From Phorcus lineatus (lineage: Eukaryota; Mollusca; Gastropoda; Trochida; Trochidae): a DNA stretch of 64,000 bases. Numbering within the stretch: position 1 is the first letter of the stretch; every line of letters begins with the position of its first letter. Below are positions 11,801 through 22,418 of this stretch, piece after piece. The stretch is from positions 4,668,382-4,732,381 of the forward strand of contig OV121088.1 of assembly GCA_921293015.1 (NCBI GenBank), in the 5' to 3' direction. A model generated the notes under the pieces. That model did no database searches. It saw nothing but the letters and a program-made list of their open reading frames with translations, and was not told the origin of the DNA. The translations under genes and the position numbers were made by a program.

Positions 11801-12981
11801 AATTTACTGAAGTTTATTATCTCAAAAGAACAACTTCTAAACTGCCATACAACATTTCCCCTACATTGGAAAGTTCATAGAGCACATGTTCCCTGTAGCA
11901 TCTCTGTAGCATGTCCTATGCGCTGGATAGTGCTAGCAAACGTGGAGTAAACAAAACGTTTAAAGCATTGAAGAGATTGATTTTTCACTCGCCTTTGCAT
12001 TCTATGATCAATTGTCTTAAGCTGTTTTTCGTTAAGACGTATTCATTGTGGTTTTACTTTTCTTGTCAGAATGAAAAAAACAAACAATGACTCCAATTTA
12101 TCACAAAAGACTATTGGAAAAACATAATACAAAAAGAGTTTTAGAATATCAGTTACGGCGATATGCAGATTTGATTTAAATCTACTGAGATAAATGTCCA
12201 TCTTAATCTTTATAAATGACACCGGGGTAGAATTGTATTGATTATTTACACGGTAAAGAAGACCCTTTTCCTATAAAAACGACATTCAGTCAAAATCATT
12301 TTGCAAATGGATAAAGGTTTACGCACTAACTGGATTAAGTGAACGTAATTACTTGTATTATTTTGTATTATTGTATTGAATGCTAATAAATACCCTCAAA
12401 ATAACCAGGACGAATCAACGCGAAAAGATTCATCATGTCGACTACACTAAGACCAACTCAAGATTTAAATGTTTTGTTACGTTAGTATCCAAGCCATAAA
12501 GAAATTTTATCAATTATTGAAACCTGCTGAAGTTTGTCCAATTTTGACGCATTGTTCATATGCCGTTCACAGGGCTCGATGTCACTAAATTCAACCGTAT
12601 TGTCGTCAAATGTTCGTGTCAGTGTCACAATGGACTGTGGCGGTTTTTGAAAAAAAGGGTTTTGATATTTGGCAGCGATTACCCCATATTTCTATATCGG
12701 TCTAAAAGGGCATCATGAATGCCATGGTGCGGTATTATACGCTGTTTCCGAAATATGTTTAGTCGGTAATTTCTTGTTTATTGACCTTCTTATAAATCTT
12801 ACAACAACGGTACAGTCACATAGTCCTCTCTACTCAGACGTCGGTAGGCAAAAAGAGAGTTCGCTCCCAAATTCCGAACTACGTGCTCTAACGGTCATGT
12901 TCCAATATCGATAAAATGTTGATTTTGTAAAAACCCATGCTTCCATTGTCATTCAACACCCACAAATTAAAGCGTTTATAA
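8852..12981. other. Long AT-rich region without supported genes
   Basis: I see no ORF with recognisable domains, and no array or RNA gene. A B-box-like GGGTTCGAATTCC occurs at about 11426-11438, but no convincing A box or cloverleaf precedes it. A moderately GC-richer stretch around 12600-12910 directly precedes the MULE remnant and may be further decayed transposon sequence. Confidence 0.4.
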
Positions 12982-13260
12982 CCTCCGATTGAGGCTGTTG
13001 ACTACTTTTCTTACCCTGCAATAAAGAAGATGGCTGCCCTTGCACTTTTACCTTTTGAAAAGATGGACGATGTCTGTGTCGAGACCGTTTGCAACAATCC
13101 TGGACTGGAGAAATCAGCCATGTTCATTGACTACGAGACCAACACATTGACCGAGGGATCATTGGAGCTTTCCATTCCGTAACGATAGACATCGTACCAA
13201 CAATCATCAAGAGGGGAACCACCACAAGCTGAAAAAGGATACCCTGAAGAATGTATTAAT
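12982..13260 (+). mobile_element. Decayed MULE DNA-transposon transposase C-terminus
   Basis: One frame is open from 12982 to the TAA at 13180 and reads PPIEAVDYFSYPAIKKMAAL then ALLPFEKMDD, ending near FIDYETNTLTEGS. The match then moves to another frame, which gives RHRTNNHQEGNHHKLKKD at about 13189-13242. The order of these blocks (a K-x-M-A-L-x-x-L-P block, an F-x-D-Y-x-E-T block, then R-T-N-N-x-x-E-G-x-H) is characteristic of the C-terminal part of MULE-type transposases. The usual Trp in EGWH is Asn here. A frameshift and the absence of the DDE catalytic core upstream show that this is a dead fragment. No terminal repeats were found. Confidence 0.65.
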
Positions 13261-13649
13261 GTATTATTTCATAGCATAGGGAAGATCGATGGAAATTAGA
13301 ATGGTAGATAATCTTTCCCGAGTTCGTAATTCTCGAGCCGAAAGAAAGATATTGTTTTTATCAATTGTAAATGTTTTTTTAAATATTTAAGATAGTTATT
13401 ATATAAATCCCAAGTGTTTTTCTTAACGGGACCATTTGAGGGAGTCGCAGTATGTTAATTCAAGCATATCATGCCTAAGTCCCCAAAAAGTTACGAATTC
13501 TCTCTTTTTACTTTCATATCGTTTAGCTTTCCTGGCCATGAACAGACCGGGGTAGGTTGGGTAACAAAAACTAATATAGCTGTGTTTCAAAATTATAGTG
13601 AAATGCTAGCAACACGTAGGATAGAAGATATACTCGTGCCTTAATAACA
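13261..13649. other. Non-coding gap
   Basis: I see nothing recognisable between the MULE remnant and the left copy of the duplicated segment. Confidence 0.4.
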
Positions 13650-14120
13650 TAATCCATGAATTTTGTCCCACAAAATATATCATCTTCTTTTGATGAAATC
13701 GACAGTTATATATGAGCATTAAAGTTACACTTTACGAAGATAAATAGTTACTCCATCTAAAAAAATCATATATCTATCTTATTCATCACGTAAACGGGGT
13801 ACAGGTCCACTTTTTTAAATGGATGTTTTTTGGTCCATCGAATTTCAAGATTCATCGTAGTGGATATCTCTTTTAACACCTAAACGAACACATTTACAAA
13901 ACATTAATAGTTTTATCCATAATTATATGGAAGCTGATTAAAATATGAAGCTCGTTCAATGAAATATATGCATTAATTGTTTTTTAATATTTTTTGTAAT
14001 TACGGTGAGTCCTGGGCCTCTACTTAATTAATTAATTATTTATAATACACTGTCTTCATCAGAAAAGGAAATGCTTAAGCTTCCTACTAAAGAAAGATTG
14101 AATTGAAATAAAAACTATAG
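13650..14120. repeat. Diverged direct duplication, copy A
   Basis: This aligns collinearly with about 14535-14975 over more than 400 bases at roughly 75 percent identity by eye. Shared blocks include TTTTTTGGTCCATCGAA, AGATTCATCGTAGT, GATATCTCTTTTAACA, TATAATACACT and TTCATCAGAAAAGG. The similarity covers both the putative exon (minus strand) and its flanks, so it is a segmental duplication rather than a processed copy. Confidence 0.75.
13752..13933 (-). pseudogene. Degenerate copy of a duplicated exon
   Basis: This corresponds to the exon candidate at 14617-14795. It keeps the acceptor (TTTTAATCAG before CTTCC), and a weakened donor (GTAACT in place of GTAAGT), but the frame contains stops, one within the first few codons and one where the other copy reads RDELER. 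The sequence ATGAATCTTGAAATTCGATGG still matches the MNLKLRW block of the other copy. Confidence 0.45.
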
Positions 14121-14534
14121 TCAAACAAACATTTCGCAAGATGCATTGTCTGTCATAATTTCAACACTTTTATTTATACTACATGCAATTTATTTAAAAA
14201 AAGGCTTCATAACATATCATAAGCTAGCGAATTTATTTCCCTGGTTTTATTATTACCAAGGGGGACTTTGCGGTAACACATCTTTTCCTCGCTAGATCCG
14301 AGAATTTTAAGATTATGTAAACTCCGTCACTATTTCCCCGAGGTGTTTTACTCTTCATATGTATTAAACTAAGTGTGATGGGACAAAAAGGTTTCTACAA
14401 GAAAGTCATTTAAATATAATTTTAGTCTTTATTAATATCCGTTTAATCACAATATGAGATGATTTAACCTCACATCCATTAGAAGATGAATCTATTTCTA
14501 TCACAATTTCAAGGATTTATCTGTTTCGCTTACC

Positions 14535-14975
14535 AAAGATTGTCCCAAAACATATATTATCATCTTGTGATGATATTGAGAACATTAAAGTTACATTTAT
14601 GAAGATAAATACTTACTTCGTCCCAATAACTCCTATATCTTTCTAATTCATCACGTATACGGGTTAGAGGATCACTTTTTAATGAATATTTTTTGGTCCA
14701 TCGAAGTTTAAGATTCATCGTAGTTGATATCTCTTTTAACAACAAAAAGAACACATATTTACAAAAATTTAATCGTTTCTCCACATCTGGAGAAGCTGAT
14801 TTAAATACAAATCTCGTTTAATGAAAGATACATGCCGTATCTCTTTTTAAATTGTATTTTTTTTGGGGGTGAATCGTTGGTCTCTTATAGGTGTTTTGAA
14901 TACTTATAATACACTTACTTCATCAGAAAAGGACAATGCTTCATTCTAAAGAAAAATTTAAGTGAAATACAAACC
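14535..14975. repeat. Diverged direct duplication, copy B
   Basis: Partner of 13650-14120, offset by about 880 bp in the same orientation. This copy keeps an open exon with good splice sites on the minus strand. I recognise no transposon features (terminal repeats, poly-A) at its limits. Confidence 0.75.
14617..14795 (-). CDS. Candidate internal exon of an unidentified minus-strand gene
   Basis: A 179-base open block is bounded on the minus strand by TTTGTATTTAAATCAG (acceptor) and GTAAGTAT (donor, GACGAA just before it). Reading from phase 2, it gives SPDVEKRLNFCKYVFFLLLK, then EISTTMNLKLRWTKK, then LTRIRDELERYRSYWDE. It has a hydrophobic patch followed by a basic/acidic, possibly helical, stretch. 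I do not recognise a domain. Support comes from the combination of an open frame, two consensus splice sites and loss of the frame in its duplicated copy at 13752-13933. I could not find neighbouring exons of the same gene, so it may itself be an orphan. Confidence 0.4.
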
Positions 14976-17210
14976 TGCAAGGCCAATTAATGTTATCGAG
15001 TATTTTCATTAGGCAAAATGTTCATGAATTTAAAAAATTTACCCATTTTAAGTTCCTCATACAGACATCACGATTTCCTTTGTAATTTATTTCTGCTTTC
15101 TTAAAGAAGAATTATCAATATATATATAATATATCAATAACAGAAGGTTTCACGTAGGCAGTGTGTATTTAGTATACTAGTGTTATAAACTTGTTTCTTT
15201 AAGACTTTAGTTAAGCCATTAAAATACTTATCAAAGCTGATTTGTAGTTTATGGTGTTAAATGAACACAAGGGTTTACAATTTCCGTATAAGTTTTAGGA
15301 TTCATTTAGATTTCAAAGTTATTGTTTTGGCTACACGTTGAATTATACATGTTTGTATTGTTTTATGAATTATATGTTTATAAAGTTTAATTTTAATTAA
15401 TGATCAGGCGGAGTTACGTAGCGAATTAGAAATAATATCTTTGTACAAAGCACTGTTGACATTGATTTGATATTATTTCGCAATGTCATCATTCCCAATT
15501 TCATTTGCGATATGATTCATTTCTCAATTTTACTAAAATAAATAGGTTTTAAATTCTGCACGAAAATGTAATGAAGAAAAAAAATAATTTCAGTATGTTC
15601 CCCTTTAATGTGTGACATATAGACAAGTTCTATATATATCTCATAAATTTTAAAGTGAAAATATGATCGGAAATCATTTTATATTGTTATATTGAGCCAT
15701 GCAGCTCATAACGTTTTCTAGAAACGCTGTTCAGTAAGGCGCTAACATGAAATCAATTTCAGAGAGGACATGCATCTCACAAGAGAAAGGAATCGTGCCA
15801 AGAGAAAACGATCCATTGTAATTAGAGAGAACGTTCTGAAGTTTACACCTGTTGAGCACCATTTCTATGTTACTTAATGAAACTCTCTAATTGCATCACG
15901 AAACCAGTAAAGATCACCATTCTCATGTTTAAGAATAGAAGTTTGTGCAAAGAAATGTTTGATAAAACTACATTTTATTTTAAGAAATTTAGGAAAGTTT
16001 AGTGTTAAATTATGTTGTATATCGAGGTGTAGGTTGTGCATTTGCAGTGTTATGTATGTGTTATGTAAGTTCAATGGAACTAAAATGTTATGTCTTCCTT
16101 CCTTAAGGAAGTATCATAAAAGTATTGTAAAATGATAAGTGAAATTATTGAACCCCTTCATCCTTCATGTATTTTTTGTTACGTCATAATAAACCGTTGT
16201 ATTTAGAGGTCAGAAAATCAGAATAACAGTATATTTTCCTTTGGAATTATAGTGATGAATTGCTGCCGATAAAAAGTAGTATCGAGTGAATACAAAGGAT
16301 AATTAAAATACCTTTTTAATAAAAGTATTAATTAAAATCTTTCTTTCAAAAACTTGTCTTGTCTACTTCAGTTTATTAAGATTGCACAAAAACTGTTCAT
16401 CAAATTGTTATACAGAACCTAAAAGGAATATAAAACGTATCTATAAAATCATTATAAACATAGTAACCAGTGACCATAGCAATTTAGTTCAATTAGTAAC
16501 TGTAAGATCAATGCATATGTATTTCCCCATCACCTTATAAATTAGATTTCCAGCTACAAAGGGGATATGCTTTATTTTGAAAATGAACAGGTACAAAGTT
16601 ATTGTACGTTGTTATCTTCCTGCTAGATCGTACAAGTGGATTATTTGTCACTGCCTTGTAAATGTGATAGAGAATGTTGCTGACTTCAGATCCAGCGTCC
16701 AATTTGAAATTGACAGTTGTATTATAGTGTGTGCTTGGTTGTATCGAGGAGGAATTTCACTTTTTATTTATCTGTCCGTTTTATAATGCAAGTAGAAAGC
16801 AATTAATATAAAGCGAATTAAGTCTTTATCTTTGTATTTAAAAAGAAATCTGCCTGTTTAAAAATGATATATATGCACTGTGTGCAGTTTTCCCTGTATT
16901 AGCAATATGGGTCACGTGGCCCCGATTGCAAATAAACTTGTCACTTGTCACTTTTCACTTGTATTTCTAGAGCCTATTTTTATCTTCACCGTCAGACATC
17001 ACACTGTCTATCGATGATCCATTGGAAACATGTCCTATATAAAAAATCATTCTGTTGGTGATTGGTGTTGGTCCATACATATATGGCCCGCTGTATTCAT
17101 GATATTCTTGTATGTAATTTAATGTGCTGGTATGTAACCTACACATTTTCTGAATATGTCCAAATTGTTTTTACATCGGTTGCACTACTTCAAACTCATG
17201 TTTGTCTGAA
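14976..17210. other. AT-rich non-coding stretch
   Basis: No gene, RNA or repeat that I can support. The frames at 15874-16074 (minus) and 16577-16786 (plus) are short, without recognisable motifs, and at the length expected by chance. Confidence 0.4.
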
Positions 17211-17510
17211 TTATTGGTTCTTATAAGAGAGTATTAAAGTTTTTATCATCTGGCTTATCTTGCGAGAGTGTTTATGGTAAGTTTTGTTAGATTTGCCAAC
17301 AAAATGTTGTCCAACCATTGTAAGTAAGTAATTGATTTGGGCATGTTCAGGGGAAGTAAGGTTGTTGTAAACTTGCTTGCCTTCATCACCTATCGTAGTG
17401 AGAAGTGTCGCCTTCTGCACGTCATCAGTTTTCCCCGACCAACCCGTCACGGTCACGTACAGTTCAAATTATTGTCGAATTTACGCCATTCCGTGGCAAG
17501 ACCTAGATTA
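17211..17510 (-). mobile_element. Gag-like fossil fragment of an LTR retrotransposon
   Basis: On the minus strand a short stretch resembles the N-terminal part of gag-like proteins of Ty3/gypsy-type elements: an L-A-x-E-W-x-x-F block, a T-G-W-x-x-K-T-D block, and an A-T-L-L-T-x-I-G-x-E-G-x-x-V-Y block. It is broken, with no pol region, no LTR pair and no flanking duplication visible. It looks old. Family assignment is by pattern only. Confidence 0.5.
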
Positions 17511-17621
17511 GCTTAATGTGTTTTACGTGGTAGGAGGCCTTGTATTGTGATCACTTATTTCAAAAACTTCAAAAACAACGATATCGTCGGGGGACGCTAT
17601 GTTTAACCATCTACAAATATG

Positions 17622-17703
17622 GTACAACCGGGGCGGATCCAGGATTTTTAAAAGGGGGTTCGGATTCAGAAATTGTCAGGGGGGGGGGGGGGGGGGGGGG
17701 GGG
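17622..17703 (+). repeat. GGGGCGGATCCAGGATTT-type repeat end with a 25-base poly-G tract
   Basis: The sequence GGGGCGGATCCAGGATTT followed by AAAAGGGGGTTCGG resembles a dispersed repeat that often shows up in marine invertebrate gene models as the peptide GADPGFLKGG. It runs into an uninterrupted G tract at 17679-17703. The open frame through it is therefore not a gene. The repeat's class is unknown to me. Confidence 0.5.
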
Positions 17704-20700
17704 TACAAGGATTTTGATTGGCTCATCTTGGGCAGCTGACCATCGGTTAACCATGTGATTGATTTATAATGTTACTTCACATAACTGAATGTAGACTGTA
17801 ATTTAGTTCCAAACCGACACCATTTTAACAATTTCGATTAAAAATAGTGATCTTACGACCTAACTTAGCAATGAGATTTAACGAAGACTGCTTCATGTAT
17901 GCATAATAAATTCAATCATGATTGTGTCGATATGAAAATAACCCTTCGCCTTATTGATGCATATATGATCTGTTAATGGGAACTGTTGATGTTGTACACT
18001 ACTGATCAGAGTTTTGACTAAAATATACATCTACAACAGCACTGAAAGCAGATATTATATTTTCTGAATTTAATAATTTAACTCAAATATAAGTATTAAG
18101 TAAAAAGTAACCTTTTACGCTTGTTTTAAAGATTTTTCAGAACTTCTTAAATCCATCAAAAACGTTCCTAAGCCAATTTCGTTTACCCACTGGGACTCGA
18201 TCACTTCAACGAAAGACATATCAGGGAATATATGAAAGGGAAGCCGGGGGCTGAAAGATATATATAACATTTAAATCGTCTCCACGATATTGCTTCTCTC
18301 AGTGCTTCTATTACACAATAACATTAGTCAATACTCTTTGAAGATTGAGAAATCGTTCAGAAAAAAGCGTGACATTTTAAACTTAACCGCCCGAGCAGAA
18401 AGGTATACAGTTAGTTAACTAGAGACGTCTGTTGCCACTGAACATACACTTTACCCATGCACTGATCACATTTCTACTTGAGCTAGCAAATACGTTTCTT
18501 TGACAAGCAGATGGATCTGTCTACTGCCTTAGAGCATAGAGAAGAGAACCGATCAAAGGAAACAAATACCACGCTTCGAATTCGGTTCATAGCACCAATC
18601 ACACCATCGTGTTTATTAAGAACGATGGCGACGATCGTGTAATGACGTTTCTAAGTAGTTACTTGCCCTAAGCTACTGATGCCGAAAGCGTTTTTTGGAG
18701 GACTCTGATTGGCTAATCGACCTTGCGTCAAAACATGCAACTCTATGAGCTGTTCTCAGACCGTTGTGCAGAGGAAAGCCCCGATGAGTCGAGTTCCAAT
18801 AGTCTTTAACTAAGAGCCTAGGGCAGGTTAGCATTTGTGCAAAGTATGTGTTATTTAATCTCTTCATAACAGTAAGATATTCTTCTCAGTATTTAGAGCC
18901 CCGAAACAGACACGCATTGTCACTAGGGGGAGGGAATACATGGAATTCTAGACGATACATTGATTTGAAAGGAAAATATTATCATCGCTTGTTATAAATT
19001 GTCAATAATTTTGGGAACCTACTACATGTTTGTTTCCGATTTTGATAGATATTTTGTTATTTGCATTACTTTGTTATTTAAGTCCCTGGTTTAATTGAGG
19101 CAAAGCGGCGTCACTGTCATCTCGTGCAGCTGTCTTGCGAGACAAGGAGTTTGTCAACCCTATTGTTTATTGATGTAGGGGGGAGAATAATAGACAGACA
19201 GACAGACAGTATTTATTCGTCTGTCCGTACGTCAGGTATGTGGTAAACAGTCGATATGTTTTGGATTACTAGATTATTTAATGAGTTTTGAAAAGGTTTG
19301 ATAAACAACCTTGGGTTGTCCAATCAGTTATTTATACGTCACGCGTTTAACGAAAAGCGGGGATAAAGCGTCTGTCCATACATATACAGTGTAGTTTCAA
19401 ATTGGGAAGCCGTCGGGTCCAGTCGATTTTGGTGACCTTGACTTTACTTCAATGAAACAGATTATTTTCAAAAGTGAAAACTACCCGTGAATCTTGAAAG
19501 CGGGTTTTCTCAAGAACCTTCCAATGGATTTTCTTCATATCTTTCCTTTACATCTATATCTGGGTGGCCTCAATATTATTTTCAACAGCGAAACCAGCAT
19601 GTTTAATTTGTCTCTGCTCAATTCCAAAAGTAACCAGCTTTAGGTTCATCGGTTGTGTTAAAACGCTTACATGCGTCCAGGTAAGTTACTTATAGATAAG
19701 CCGCCGACATTGTGGATTTATTATGGGGTTTACTACAGAGTTCGTCTAAATTGAGGCTGCGCCTCATTCTTTTGACGTATCTTCCCTCCGTAATGAGGAC
19801 ATCGGTAATTTTTTAGAATTTTTCTCGGCTTCGGCGCAAAAATATCTAAAATGACTTTCGCCAAATAAGTGTTCAAGGTTACATGAATGAAACAGGTAAA
19901 CTAGTCTCAAAAGCTCGATGAGCTTATGGCTGGGCAAAGTTGTAAAATATTTGCTTGTAATAAAACTCCAATACTTCAATATTTTTCTTGTATTGAAAAC
20001 TGCAAACTTCATTTTGATATTTCTAGCCGTAAGAAGCTATTCAAGGCGAAACTTGAAGCCTTTGTGTGATTGTAATGAGGGCTAAAACATATTGGTTGAA
20101 ATTATTGCGTGTATATATGAAGAAAAAAGATATCCAAATAATTGTTATTTTCCCCAAAAAACTAAATGAGCAAAGTAAACAAATTTTGGTGTTTGATGTT
20201 ATAAATTTGTTTGTATATGAATGGTTATTCCAATGTTTGGATGTGCCAAAATGTTGGTTATGTAAATATATGTATGTATCGATTTCAGGAAAGACTAATA
20301 ATTATATATTGCGTCACAAAATGGGTTTGTAAATTGTCTGCTTCAAAATATTCATCACAATATACTAATGTTAAATCTTTCATGAATGCGTAAAATATGT
20401 TGTCCTTTTCCAAAATAAATCTATCAGAAGAGTTCTTTGTAAAATTTGGAAGTAGTTAACACAATTTTAACGTACACTTTTCACGTGAAAATGCTTTGGA
20501 CATCAAAGGAGTGTATGTAAATATTGAACAAAGGTTGCATCGAAAATAGATAATTGTCTTCTTTACTTCTGATTATTACCGCTTTATATGAGACAATTGC
20601 GAGATGTGTTGGATATTTTTCACTGTCAAAATGAAAATGTCATTAAATTAACAGCTAAATATTTATGTAAGTTATTTAGACTAAGAAGCATGTGATTCAG

Positions 20701-22320
20701 TTTATTTTTCAACTACATTGTAATATAGGATATGTGCCCCATGTTACTGAATAATTTATAAAAAAATCTGTCTGTCTGAAGTTATATTGAAATTGAGTAA
20801 ATTTATCATTTAGGGCACTTGTAAATCTTAACATCGGCATTAGGCTAAGTCTAATCTCGGCAAATACCAAGCGTCTTAATTAATATTTGATTGTCTGTTA
20901 CTGAAAGGTTAACTCTCTTCACGGATTCAATATCTACAAGCGATATTTGCCATCTGCCGACTTTTGAATGTAAAGACTTCCTGTCGACATACCACTGAAT
21001 TGACCAATTATATCTTTACATCCCAGCTTGAGCAATGTCTGGGCATCATTGACCAGTCTAATAAGTCACAGGACGCCAGTAGGCCATTTCATGGATCAAT
21101 TAGATGACCACTTATGCGCCCGAGTGGTGAGTATACCTCGGGATATTTGATATTGAGACCTGTATAGAAGAATGTTCGCGGCATTTGATACACACTGGAA
21201 ATGAACTGGTTTAGGTTATTGCAGTCCGAAAGAACAGAATCAAGATATGTTACTATTGACTATTTTGTAATTAAATATTGCAAGAGCATTTTAAATATGC
21301 CATATAATGATAGATCACAGGTACATCACTTTGTGGTATACAGGTAGGCAAAAGTTCGAAATAAATAGCCCTTCTTTGGCTCAGCCCCGCGGTTAATTAC
21401 AAGTCTCCCTTTTTCAATATTTTTTTAAGAAATTGAGCTTCTAGGTTTCTGTCATGCACAGTAAAAGCACAGATGATGTGGTAGAATTCATGTCTAAAGC
21501 CTATTTAAACTATCCGAATTTACATATGACTCGAAAATGAATTAGTTAAAGCTTATTTTAACCTAAAGCTCCCATTAATTAAAACGCATCCTTCTACTTG
21601 AAATAGAAATTCGACTGACTTGTTGAAGATTTTTACAAACTGAAATACGATTGCTTGGAAATGCAATTACGAAAACAAAATACAAAACAAGGTGAATAAT
21701 GAAAATTTAAAATTGCATATTTCTAATTGAAAAACGTCACTATTGAATTGGTATGAATCGTTTATTAATACATGACAGTCCATAAAATATCACTTCTTTC
21801 CATTTCTATTTTTGATGAGAATTGCCATTTGAAAAATGAATTACTGAGCAATGCCCAAACTTGCTATCAGTTTCCTCCATAAGTCTAATTTTATGCTAAA
21901 ACTTCAACTTAAGGAAAATCCTTTTTTAAAAAAAAAGGGAAAAAGTAACAAAAGTTTAAACTTATAATAATTTGGGGAAAATCTTCTTAGTTAATGCAGG
22001 CATGGCTCTTTATAACAAATAAGTTTAGAATGACGGTACAAATCAAAATGATAAACCAGCAATATCATATATATGCCTTTACAAAGTTCACACATTTTAC
22101 GAGAAATGGTCATGAAAGATAAATCTTATTCCTTACCATTCCTTTTCTTAAGAACTGGAGCCGAAATAAATCATTTAATATATTCAAAATATTTTAGTGT
22201 TCGATTCAACCTATCGGATGACAGCTTGAGAAATATTGTCTTGCACGCCAAAACGTCATGAAATAAACGATTTTACTTGATCCGCTGGTGCATATTTGAT
22301 TCAAAGAGAGTTTCTTAAAA
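17704..22320. other. AT-rich region with minor simple repeats
   Basis: I see no supported gene. There is a short (GACA) microsatellite at 19192-19209, and a small perfect hairpin, GAGGC-TGC-GCCTC, near 19753. A moderately GC-richer patch at 18480-18870 includes GATTGGCTAA (an inverted CCAAT box) but no coding evidence. The minus-strand frame at 19764-20012 (82 residues) has no recognisable motif. Confidence 0.4.
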
Positions 22321-22418
22321 TGCATCCTCGATTACCCGGGGCTCAATGTCACAATACTCTTCACTTTACTGCATCCTCGATAACCCGGGGCTCAATGTCA
22401 CTATACTCTTCACTTTAT
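22321..22418 (+). repeat. 49-bp tandem duplication
   Basis: Two near-identical copies lie head to tail: 22321-22369 and 22370-22418. Both begin TGCATCCTCGAT(T/A)ACCCGGGG and continue GCTCAATGTCAC(A/T)ATACTC. The only differences I see are two single-base changes. Confidence 0.9.
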
